Source of the DNA: an uncultured Pseudomonadota bacterium
GTDB lineage: Bacteria; Pseudomonadota; Gammaproteobacteria; Burkholderiales; SG8-39
Direction of reading: 5' to 3'
Assembly: GCA_903829815.1 (NCBI GenBank)
Contig: CAIKRR010000059.1
Location: 127,311-191,310, forward strand
DNA: 64,000 nucleotides
The notes below the pieces were generated by a model. It made no database searches. It saw nothing but the letters and a program-made list of their open reading frames with translations, and was not told the DNA's origin. Below, one piece after another: positions 56,101 through 63,484 of this stretch (the first letter of the stretch is position 1; every line of letters begins with the position of its first letter). A program made the translations under genes and the position numbers.

Positions 56101-58382
56101 CATTCCATCGCATAGGCTGTTTCGGCCGCATCGAGCAGACCCACCATGCGGCCCGAGCCTTTCAAGGTATGAAACCCACGACGCAAACTCGACAGCGCAC
56201 CTGATAACGGAGGTTGTCCGTGCAGCGCCCGCGACATCTCCCCGGCCGAGGTCAGCACATCGCTCGCCTCCTCCAGGTAGATCGCCAGCAACTCGGCGTC
56301 GATGATCTCGGGCGATGAATCGGCCAGCGCTGCAGTCTCGCGCGAGGGCGCTGGCACCGGCTCGGCAGCCACGGCAATCTGTCGCATCACCGCCTCGAGC
56401 GCAGGCTTGCCGGTTGCCATGTCACCCCGTTCGAGCAGCGACAGCGCCTCGGTTGCACGCCGCTCGAGATCGGGGTTGGACACGATCGAGGCGTCCTGCT
56501 GGATCGCCTCCAGGGTCACTCTGAGCGTTTCCTTGCGTCCGGCATCGGCCGGCTCATCGAACCATTCATCCAGCCGGCGCTGTGTTTCCTGGCGCAAATC
56601 GTCCATCTCGGTCTCGACGCTGGAGATCGCAGCGCTCTCGCCACCCGGAGCACTGCGCGGCGCGGGTGCCAGCACCTCGACGAAGTCGGCGGGGCCATGA
56701 TGCATCGCTTCGGCATACGCACCCATCGCGGCGATCAACTGGGCGACCAGTTCGAAATCGTCGAGCACGGGCAGATACCGCGGATCGACAAAGCGCCGGA
56801 CGTGTCCCGTAGACTCATCGACCTTTTCGGCCGCCAGACCTTCGTCGAGAACCCGGAACGCCCCGGCAACCTGCATGAGCAGGCTGTCGACACCGGTCAG
56901 CAAGGCTCGACGCGTGTGGTCTCGGAAGAACCCGTCAAGCGCTCTTTCGACCGAGCGCAGATTTGCCTGTATTTCGGCAACGAGTTGAGCGATCGCCATG
57001 CGGTTCTGGGCGCGGCGTACGACATCGGCCAGGATCGGCGCCGGGGTCTTGAGCACGCCATCGTTGCGTTCACGCCAGCCGCGCATCCGATCAATCAGCG
57101 TCTGGAACTGTTCGCCGAACTCGGCAGGCAAGGGGTCGGGCGTGGCCAGCGCATCCTCGAGCAGCAACAAGCCTGTGGCCACCTCGAGAGCAACCGAATC
57201 ATCGATCGGACCGGGCACCTCGAGAAACTTGTCGGCAACCGCAAGCATCTCCTCGGCAAGGCGCGACAGCTCCCAGCGGCCCAGACTGGCGCTGCGATCG
57301 CGCAGCAGTACCGCCTGCTCGCAGAACGGACCCACCACCGGCGTGTGGCCGGACGCATATCGGGTCCAGGCGGTTTTGGCCACCTGCATCACCTCCTTCA
57401 AGGCGCGCAGGCGCGGCAGATGCGCGGCATCGGCATCGGTATCGGCCAGTTCGTAGGTCTCGGGCACCGAACCCGTCAAGCGGAATGACAACTGCACCTC
57501 GCGCAAGGCTGCCGTCGCGGGGTAGGTACGCGCCACATGGAACAGAACCTCGCGAGCGAGACGCTCGGCGACCGCTGGGGCACCGGTCTGGGCGCGCGCC
57601 TGCTGCCGCTCGAGCCGCAACCACAGTCGAGCCAGTTCGCCCTCCTCGCTCACCAGACCTTCACCCACCGCCTCAGCAAGCGCACTGGCCGCCCTCCAGA
57701 ACCCTCGCACATCGGTCGAGCGCTCGACACGACCAATCGCAGCCAGCGCCCGCGACATCTCGATCTGACCTTGCGGCTCACGCTGGCGTAGCCAGCGCAG
57801 CAGACCCCGTCCATAGCGGGCTCGCTCACGCCGGATGAACCGCCGTCGCTGCACGGGATCGACCGATGTGCTTTCGCGGCGGGCCTGATCGGCTTCGGAT
57901 ATCAACGGTGCCAGACGGGGGAAGTACAGATCGACCGGATGGGGCTCAGGCTGACGACGCGCCTGGCGAATGTCCTTGTAGACCGCATACATGCGCAAGG
58001 CATGGTCCGGCTGCCCGGCCAGCAATTGCTCGAGAAACGCCGACATGCAGTCCGATCCACGTCGGGCAAGAGGAACCAGCGATGCATCCTGGGGCCGCTC
58101 GGCCAGATCACGCAGCAAGGCTTCCAGTTCGGCAGAGAAACGCGCTGCCCCGGTCAGCCCGATCATCTGCAGGACGCCGGTAACCTGATGCACATCGACA
58201 CAGGCCTGACGTGCCGACGCTGCATCGATGCTGTCGGGTCCGGCATGGCTGATGGTGGCCAGCGCACGAGCCAGGGCCAGGTCGATCTCGCCCTTGACCC
58301 AGGCGAGCGGGGCCACGTCGAAATCTGCGCCTGTTGTTCTCATGCCGATCCGGTCCGATAGCTCGTTGAAGATTGGGGTCAC
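53109..58382 (-). CDS. chpA: ChpA/PilL-type hybrid histidine kinase of the Pil-Chp system
   Basis: A 1757-aa CheA-like kinase. From the N-terminus: an Hpt-like domain (His65, VHQVTGVLQMIG), a long FimL-like region, Hpt domains with His738 (FHTLKGSGRMVG), a degenerate His867 (AHTLGGIAATAG) and His1007 (LHTLKGSARTAG), the CheA dimerisation and ATPase domain (N box around Asn1343, DIRDDGRGLAV, GRGIGMDVV), a CheW domain and a C-terminal receiver with Asp1678 (LVDIEMPRMDG). It relays surface or chemical signals from PilJ to PilG/PilH to control pilus extension and retraction. The GTG at 58382 overlaps the pilJ stop (GTGA); ATG 58343 is an alternative. Confidence 0.93.
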   Translation of the reverse strand: MTPIFNELSDRIGMRTTGADFDVAPLAWVKGEIDLALARALATISHAGPDSIDAASARQACVDVHQVTGVLQMIGLTGAARFSAELEALLRDLAERPQDASLVPLARRGSDCMSAFLEQLLAGQPDHALRMYAVYKDIRQARRQPEPHPVDLYFPRLAPLISEADQARRESTSVDPVQRRRFIRRERARYGRGLLRWLRQREPQGQIEMSRALAAIGRVERSTDVRGFWRAASALAEAVGEGLVSEEGELARLWLRLERQQARAQTGAPAVAERLAREVLFHVARTYPATAALREVQLSFRLTGSVPETYELADTDADAAHLPRLRALKEVMQVAKTAWTRYASGHTPVVGPFCEQAVLLRDRSASLGRWELSRLAEEMLAVADKFLEVPGPIDDSVALEVATGLLLLEDALATPDPLPAEFGEQFQTLIDRMRGWRERNDGVLKTPAPILADVVRRAQNRMAIAQLVAEIQANLRSVERALDGFFRDHTRRALLTGVDSLLMQVAGAFRVLDEGLAAEKVDESTGHVRRFVDPRYLPVLDDFELVAQLIAAMGAYAEAMHHGPADFVEVLAPAPRSAPGGESAAISSVETEMDDLRQETQRRLDEWFDEPADAGRKETLRVTLEAIQQDASIVSNPDLERRATEALSLLERGDMATGKPALEAVMRQIAVAAEPVPAPSRETAALADSSPEIIDAELLAIYLEEASDVLTSAGEMSRALHGQPPLSGALSSLRRGFHTLKGSGRMVGLLDAAETAYAMECVLDHFLEAAHPANDALRALLDQALRFFEGFFAALRAREPLENGSMLRDAADALRRVPLGAAGARDHDRLFAIFIEEAAGLTECLSGASLSLPLTCSVPEEAQRAAHTLGGIAATAGYPAMNALALALEGAMGGVPGPVPLPVQSLFAAAIDALVQMVAAISAGREPAPAETLVLQLHSLISPTQSLEAASAATLATTGIDRLDEDLLPFLIDEGQEILPRLGAALRAWGAAPQDVEHSLALQRALHTLKGSARTAGAMRLGATLHDMETMIDAVGVDPALIRRAIEPLLSLYDQSSLLFDQMLIKDSLEVSPPAPAVITEPTASDSVAKLSGTGPDSNDPVMPPSVFAQAMRSAPVPAADTRLPKAGALLQNDAADEADLDDVAQSEVDRVAVLRVRAEVVDRLVNAVGEVSIARSRIDGEVRSLKASLSDLADNVQRLRQQMREIEIQAETQMQSRTLLADDREFDPLEFDRFTRFQELTRLMAESVNDVGTVQSSISRAVDETESALASQQRLARDLQQDLLRVRMLPVSAVIERMYRVVRQAARETGRQATMDVRNGQVELDRSVLERLTGPLEHVLRNAVVHGIEDVDARRAAGKPDAGQITIHVRAEGNQVAIDIRDDGRGLAVDRIKALAIERGLLSEASEPDDARLAELVFQSGFSTADEVTPLAGRGIGMDVVRADIAAVGGRVELRFERGRGTQVSIVLPLTLIVTQTVLVGAAGHRYMIPSSMVEEVRQLRGDELISARRDALARASDGRSVPFFYLPHRLGNAAAAVPTAPVVNVLFVRAGASGAAVQVDQVIGNQEIVVKNTGPLLARIGGITGATVLGAGEIVLIINPVLLLQRSNAPALAPAPMTAPAVPERPLIMIVDDSLTVRRATERLLDREGLAATSARDGIEALELVRKAVPTVMLVDIEMPRMDGFDLVRNLKADPVLARVPLIMISSRTAEKHQRLARDLGVDVFLGKPYREDELVGYIRRFIEESRLATQCLPA

Positions 58383-60817
58383 GCGAGCTTGAAGCTTGCG
58401 ACGGACTCCTGGAGCAGGCTGGTCAGGACCGCCAGTTCACCCACGGAATTGACCGTCTGCCGCGTCCCATCGCTGGTCTCGCGGTTGATGACAAGAATGC
58501 TCTGGATGCTCTCGGTCACCGCGCTGGCAGTACGCACCTGAGCCTGGGTGGACTGAGAAATGCCTTCGATGAGCGTGGCCAGCCGTCGCGACACATCACC
58601 GATCTCGAAGAGCGCCTTGCCGGCATCATCCGAAAGCCGTGCGCCTTCGACCACCTGCTGGGTGCTGCGCTCCATGGCCGCCACGGCATCCTGGGTATCG
58701 ACCTGAATGGTGCGCACGATGGTCGAGATCTGACCGGTAGCACCCGCAGACCGCTCGGCCAGTCGCTGCACCTCTTCGGCAACGACCGTGAATCCGCGCC
58801 CGGCTTCGCCGGCCGACGCGGCCTGGATCGCCGCGTTGAGCGCAAGAACCTGGGTTCGCTCGGTAATGTCCGAAATGAGTGCAACGATTTCGCCGATCTG
58901 TTGCGACGATTCTCCCAGTCGCTTGATCCGCTTGGCGGTGTCCTGAATCTGACCCCGGATCTCGTTCATGCCCGATATGGAGTTGTGCACCGCGAGTGCG
59001 CCCTGCTCGGCCGCTACCAGGGACTGGCGCGCCACATCGGCGGAGCGGGTCGCACTGGTCGATACATCCTCGAGCGAGCGTGTCATCTGCAGGATCGACT
59101 CGCTTGCGCCGCGAATCTGCTCGGACTGCGATTCGGCGGCGACCAGCAGTTGCGTCGAGGTCTGTGTAGCCAGATCGGAGGCGCTCACCATCTGCTCGGC
59201 GGCAACGTTGATGCGGGCAACCAGATCCGACAGGCCATCGATCGTGTAATTGATGGAATCGGCGATGGCGCCCGTCATGTCATCAGACACGGTGGCACGG
59301 GCACTCAGGTCACCGTCGGCGAGATTGGCCATCTCGTTCATCAGCCGTAAAATGGCATTGTCCTGATCCGCAGCTCGAGTCTGGGATTGCAGTGCTCGCA
59401 AGCGCTCAGCCTCCCGGCTCTGGCGAACGAGCAGCACCCCGATGGCTGCGGCGGCCAGCAGGAGCAAGGCCAGCGGAATGAGCCAGAGCCGCGCGCTGCC
59501 TGCCTGAGCGCGATAGGCCTGCGAGAGCGCCCCAACGCGTTCAAGCAAGGCCTCCGACTGACCGATGAACGCGCGGGTCGCTTCGCGGCCGCTGGCAAGT
59601 CCAGCCAGACCATCGACAATGGTTCGTACGGCTGGTGACATCTCGGCCCAGGCCGCATCGAGGGCCTGCAAGTGCTCCGCCGTCTCGGATTCGCGGGCCG
59701 GACCGACGCGCAACGCGGTGCTGCCGACGATCAGCCCACGCGTGATGTCGGTGAACATCGTTGCATCACGCGCGAGCAGCGCACCGCTTTCGCGATCGAC
59801 TATGCCACCCGCCACCAGTGCATTGGCGTTGCGATCGATCCGCTGTGTGAGCATCACGAGCTGGCCGGCGAGCGAGACCTCGCGCGTGGAGGGAGCGGTC
59901 TGCAGTTTGGCCGCGGCGACACGCTCGGCAGCCTCGAGCAGGCCGGCACTGTGACTGTTGATGAAGGCAAGCGCGGCCGAGGCCTGCGCCAGCTCGCTCT
60001 GCTTGGCCAGCAAGTTCCTCAGCTGCGCATCAGACTTTTCCCACTGACCGCGCACATCGGCCAAGGCTACTTCGGCGCTGCCTCCGGTCGCCGAGGCGCT
60101 GATCGCCTCGACCTCGCCCCCGTCCGTGAGTGCTGCGAGGAGTGCTACGAATTCAGCCTCACTCGAACGCAATTCGCCGAGCGCTGGGGCGACTCCCAGC
60201 GAGACCTGCTGGGCCGCCTTGGCCATGCGCTGCGAGAGCATCTCCATGCGTGTCGAGGCAGCGAGATTGCCGATCGCCGCATTGCCCAGATAATTCATCC
60301 ACAGGGCAGCCAGCAGACTCAGCACCAGCGCCGCCGCAAGGGTGCGCGTCGACAAGACGATGCGGCGTGCGAGCGTGACCGGATCGGTCGCGGTGGATGT
60401 CGTTTCGACCGCCGCCAGGATGCTCGGGCTCGGATCGGTCGCGAACGGGGTACCAGCGCCAGGCGCAGGCACCGGCGTAACAGGCGGCGCCACGGCCGCG
60501 AGCTCGTCAACCGGCTGTGCCACATTGGCATCGGCAGTGGCTGGTGGTGATGGCCAGCTGAGCGGTAGGCCGGCGCCCGCAGGGGCTTCGCCGAGCTTGA
60601 AGGATGTCGAGTCGGGGCCCCGCTCCTCGACCACCGAAGCAAACATCAAGGTCGATGCGCGCGGCTTGCCCGCGCCCTCGGCGCGCGTGAAAGGCCCCTC
60701 GAGATCCGAGTCGGTGGGCGGCTGCATGGGCCCCCGCGTCCGCACGCCTTCTCTGGATCGACCGCGGAGTCGATCGATCAGCCCGCTGATTCGGATAAAC
60801 CCTGTCTTTGTCGCCAT
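58379..60817 (-). CDS. pilJ: Methyl-accepting chemotaxis protein PilJ
   Basis: An 812-aa receptor of the Pil-Chp system. It has two membrane helices (around LAAALVLSLLAALWMNYLG, ~165-185, and LWLIPLALLLLAAAAIGVLLV, mid-protein) enclosing a periplasmic sensor region of the PilJ type, then a cytoplasmic signalling domain with the hairpin tip TQVLALNAAIQAASAGEAGRGF. An unusually long, Pro/Ala/Thr-rich cytoplasmic N-terminus of ~150 residues precedes the first helix; Pseudomonas PilJ, about 680 aa, lacks it. It follows pilI by 46 bp and overlaps chpA by 4 bp. Confidence 0.93.
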   Translation of the reverse strand: MATKTGFIRISGLIDRLRGRSREGVRTRGPMQPPTDSDLEGPFTRAEGAGKPRASTLMFASVVEERGPDSTSFKLGEAPAGAGLPLSWPSPPATADANVAQPVDELAAVAPPVTPVPAPGAGTPFATDPSPSILAAVETTSTATDPVTLARRIVLSTRTLAAALVLSLLAALWMNYLGNAAIGNLAASTRMEMLSQRMAKAAQQVSLGVAPALGELRSSEAEFVALLAALTDGGEVEAISASATGGSAEVALADVRGQWEKSDAQLRNLLAKQSELAQASAALAFINSHSAGLLEAAERVAAAKLQTAPSTREVSLAGQLVMLTQRIDRNANALVAGGIVDRESGALLARDATMFTDITRGLIVGSTALRVGPARESETAEHLQALDAAWAEMSPAVRTIVDGLAGLASGREATRAFIGQSEALLERVGALSQAYRAQAGSARLWLIPLALLLLAAAAIGVLLVRQSREAERLRALQSQTRAADQDNAILRLMNEMANLADGDLSARATVSDDMTGAIADSINYTIDGLSDLVARINVAAEQMVSASDLATQTSTQLLVAAESQSEQIRGASESILQMTRSLEDVSTSATRSADVARQSLVAAEQGALAVHNSISGMNEIRGQIQDTAKRIKRLGESSQQIGEIVALISDITERTQVLALNAAIQAASAGEAGRGFTVVAEEVQRLAERSAGATGQISTIVRTIQVDTQDAVAAMERSTQQVVEGARLSDDAGKALFEIGDVSRRLATLIEGISQSTQAQVRTASAVTESIQSILVINRETSDGTRQTVNSVGELAVLTSLLQESVASFKLA

Positions 60818-60863
60818 CTCGTTCTCACTCCGCCGTCACGATCTGCGCCTGTCGTACGCAGGG

Positions 60864-61385
60864 TCAAGCACCTGTCCGGGACAATTCGCTACCTTGTGCC
60901 AGCGCCGCAATCGAAAGCTCGTGCCACACCCGGCCATCACTGGCCAACAGGCTCTGGATGATCCAATCGATCGCGGGCGGCTTCGCTGCCGGCGACGCCT
61001 CGTAGTTGTCGAGGGATCGCAGCCCGATCACTCGATCGACCAACAGGGCAGCAGACAGTCGAAATCGTTCGGCAAGCAGGACCAGCCGCGATTCCGTGCC
61101 CATTGGGGTCTGCCTGCCTTCGAGCAGGCAACCCAGATCGACCACCGAGAGGAGGTTGCCTCGCAGATTGACCAGTCCGCGATACCAGGGCCTTGCCAGT
61201 GGAATGACGGTGACCGGCGCTACCCCGACAACTTCCTGCGCATCATCGAGCCGCATCAGCCACGAGCGTCCGCCCGCCTCAAAGGCAAGCCGCGACGAGC
61301 GGGCCGGGTCTTCAGCGCTTGCGTTGCGCAGACGCTCGAAGAGCGCCTCCTGAAACTCGCGCAGTGTCTGGGTATCGGCGGTCAT
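60864..61385 (-). CDS. pilI: CheW-like coupling protein PilI
   Basis: A 173-aa CheW-fold adaptor that links PilJ to ChpA. Features are the LAFEAGGRSWLMRLDDAQEVVGV opening strand set, RPWYRGLVNLRGNLLSVVDLG, and VDRVIGLRSL. It lies between pilH (12 bp upstream) and pilJ, the standard order. Its last part, WHELSIAALAQGSEL, agrees with PilI-type C-termini. Confidence 0.92.
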   Translation of the reverse strand: MTADTQTLREFQEALFERLRNASAEDPARSSRLAFEAGGRSWLMRLDDAQEVVGVAPVTVIPLARPWYRGLVNLRGNLLSVVDLGCLLEGRQTPMGTESRLVLLAERFRLSAALLVDRVIGLRSLDNYEASPAAKPPAIDWIIQSLLASDGRVWHELSIAALAQGSELSRTGA

Positions 61386-61397
61386 GGTGGCAGGCGC

Positions 61398-61775
61398 TCA
61401 GGCCGGCGGCGCAGAGAGCTGGGCGATGCGCGCCAGCAGCCGCTGCTGATCAATCGGCTTGACGAGGTAATCGACCGCCCCCTGACGCATGCCCCAGACC
61501 ACATCGGTCTTCATCGATTTGCTGGTGCAGAGGATGATCGGGATATCTCGCGTACTGGCATCACGCACAATGGCCCGGGTGGCCTGAAATCCATTGGTAC
61601 CCGGCATCACGACGTCCATCAGGACAAGGTCCGGACGATTGGTACGGCACTGCGTGATCGCATCGTCGCCGCTTTGTGCTGTCGAGACTTCGTAGCCCGC
61701 ACGCATCAGGCAGTCGGACAAGACGTAGCGGTCAGTGGCCGAATCGTCGACCACGAGGATTTTTCGTATCATCAT
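61398..61775 (-). CDS. pilH: Response regulator PilH
   Basis: A 125-aa single-domain CheY-like receiver. The phospho-acceptor is Asp54 (LVLMDVVMPGTNG), the acidic pocket is VVDDS at 9-12, and the conserved Lys is in VDYLVKPID. It controls pilus retraction by PilT together with PilG. The ATG overlaps the pilG stop (ATGA), which assigns it as the second receiver of the operon. Confidence 0.93.
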   Translation of the reverse strand: MMIRKILVVDDSATDRYVLSDCLMRAGYEVSTAQSGDDAITQCRTNRPDLVLMDVVMPGTNGFQATRAIVRDASTRDIPIILCTSKSMKTDVVWGMRQGAVDYLVKPIDQQRLLARIAQLSAPPA

Positions 61776-62194
61776 CGGTCAGCACCCGACAGCGTGACGG
61801 CATGCCGTGCCACGGTGCGCAGCAAGGTGTCGCTGGTGAAGGGCTTGGTGAGGTATTCGTCCGAACCCACCATGCGGCCGCGCGCGCGGTCGAACAGACC
61901 GTCCTTGGAGGAGAGCATCACGACCGGAATGCCGGCAAATCGCGGGTTGCGCTTGATGATGGCGCATGTCTGGTAGCCGTCGAGCCGTGGCATGACGATG
62001 TCACAGAAGATGACATCGGGCACATGATCGGCAACCTTGGCGAGCGCATCAAAGCCGTCCTCGGAGAGGATGACCTGACACCCAGCCTGGACCAGAAAGA
62101 CTTCTGCACTGCGCCGGATGGTGACCGAATCATCGATCACCAACACTTTCAACCCGGACAGGTTGACGGCCTCTGCAGGATCGGAATCCGCCAC
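61772..62194 (-). CDS. pilG: Response regulator PilG
   Basis: A 140-aa receiver protein. The phospho-acceptor is Asp65 (VIFCDIVMPRLDG), the acidic pair is IDDS, and the Lys is in YLTKPFT. PilG promotes pilus extension through PilB and FimL. The GTG start at 62194 was chosen for its good ribosome site (GAGGTGAGG); a GTG at 62224 gives ten more residues. It is the first gene of the pilG-H-I-J-chpA operon; pilK and chpB are not present. Confidence 0.92.
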   Translation of the reverse strand: MADSDPAEAVNLSGLKVLVIDDSVTIRRSAEVFLVQAGCQVILSEDGFDALAKVADHVPDVIFCDIVMPRLDGYQTCAIIKRNPRFAGIPVVMLSSKDGLFDRARGRMVGSDEYLTKPFTSDTLLRTVARHAVTLSGADR

Positions 62195-62229
62195 AGCCTC
62201 ACCTCGAACTCGTCGCAAAAACACTCATG

Positions 62230-62248
62230 AATGCCGGTGTCCGGCATT
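62230..62248. promoter_or_regulatory. Perfect stem-loop in the leader region of the pilG operon
   Basis: AATGCCGG-TGT-CCGGCATT (8-bp perfect stem, 3-base loop) lies 36 bp before the pilG start and 226 bp before the divergent methyltransferase gene. It could be an mRNA leader hairpin, an operator or an attenuator; no T-tract follows on the minus strand. Confidence 0.45.
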
Positions 62249-62473
62249 TCGCTTGGGCAACGCATCTCTGACGGACGCGTGGGCGCAGTATGCACGAGAG
62301 CGCGACAGGGTTCCAATCGGTACACCCGAGGGCCGCGCAAGTGGCGCGCCTGCAAGGCAAGCGCACGCCGCCCATCCCGGCATAATCTCTGCAGTAGCTC
62401 ATCACCGCTCCCGGTACCTGTACATGCCATCACAGGACAGCCAAGCCGGGCATCGACTCTGGAGACACCTGAC

Positions 62474-63226
62474 ATGGACACACGCAAGCTGCATCTGATT
62501 GGCTACCTCCTCACTGCCCTGCTGGGGTTGAGTGCCTGCGCGCTGCCAGATCGCAGCCTTGATCTGCGGGCGCATGCACAGGCGGTGGTCGCTGATCCGA
62601 GCCGATCGGGCGCGGACCAGCAGATCGACGCGCGTCGACATCCTGTCGATCTGCTCGTGTTCGCCCAGATCGAACCGGGCCTGCGCGTGCTCGACCTGGG
62701 CACCGGGGGCGGCTACAGCACCGAACTGCTGGCGCGCGCGGTTGCACCTGGCGGGGTGGTCTATGGTCAGGACGCGCCTCCGGTCAATGAACGCGCTGGA
62801 GCCAGCTTCAACCGACGCATGGGCGGCAGCGCAGGCGGCAGTGTCGTGCGTCTGCTGCGCCCCTTTGACGACCCGCTGCCCGAAGGTTCACCACCGCTTG
62901 ACCGGATCACCCTCTTGAATGTGTACCACGATCTCACCTTTCGACCGGTCGACCGCGAGCGCATGAACCAGCGCCTGTTCGCAGCGCTGCGACCGGGCGG
63001 GCTGCTGGTGGTCAGTGACCACTCGGCACAAGCCGGCGCTGGGGCGGAGACAGGGCGCCGGCTGCACCGGATCGATGAGGGGCTGGTGAGGCGCGAGATC
63101 GAGGCAGCAGGCTTTCGCTTCGTGGCCGGGGCCGACTTCCTTCGCCGTCCCGAGGATTCGCGTACCGAGCGCATTTCGGCCGGCGCGGCCATCGACGAGT
63201 TCGTCATCAAGTTCGTACGCCCGTGA
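62474..63226 (+). CDS. Putative lipoprotein with class I SAM-methyltransferase fold
   Basis: A 250-aa protein. The N-terminus has a signal peptide ending in a lipobox, LSAC (Cys22), so the mature protein should be a lipid-anchored envelope protein. It then has the class I methyltransferase fold: RVLDLGTGGGYSTELLARAVAP (SAM loop), ITLLNVYHDLTFRP and FAALRPGGLLVVSDHSA. SAM is not known to be abundant outside the cytoplasm, so its role is puzzling; related secreted proteins occur in other proteobacteria. It is the only gene between pilG and metH; the ATG at 62474 has GGAGA upstream. Confidence 0.85.
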   Translation: MDTRKLHLIGYLLTALLGLSACALPDRSLDLRAHAQAVVADPSRSGADQQIDARRHPVDLLVFAQIEPGLRVLDLGTGGGYSTELLARAVAPGGVVYGQDAPPVNERAGASFNRRMGGSAGGSVVRLLRPFDDPLPEGSPPLDRITLLNVYHDLTFRPVDRERMNQRLFAALRPGGLLVVSDHSAQAGAGAETGRRLHRIDEGLVRREIEAAGFRFVAGADFLRRPEDSRTERISAGAAIDEFVIKFVRP

Positions 63227-63369
63227 TCGGATTGCAGCCATGGCAGCAGGCGCGCGCGCACTGGGGCACCCTGATTCAGCGAAGCCAGACCACCGCTGAA
63301 GATTGGGCTTCGCCCACTGAAACCCCACTCTCGCCCACTTTGGCCCATCCTGCTGCGTTGCAGCATGCC

Positions 63370-63375
63370 TATAAT
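63370..63375 (+). promoter_or_regulatory. Perfect -10 hexamer upstream of metH
   Basis: A consensus TATAAT sits 110 bp before the metH start. No good -35 is seen. Just upstream, TCGCCCACT occurs twice (63310-63318 and 63331-63339), 21 bp apart, which could be an activator site. A GC-rich hairpin (CGCGCC at 63376-63381, GGCGCG at 63395-63400) follows. Confidence 0.45.
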
Positions 63376-63484
63376 CGCGCCAACACCCGCTGTCGGCGCG
63401 CAATGCAGCCATCGGGTACCCCGCAACCGGGCGGCATGATCCGTCACGCACGCGCCCAACCATGGCTGTACCCGGACACCTGGC

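Noticed and set aside
63227..63484. Cobalamin or SAH riboswitch in front of metH
   Set aside because: I looked for the conserved core sequences of both and saw neither.
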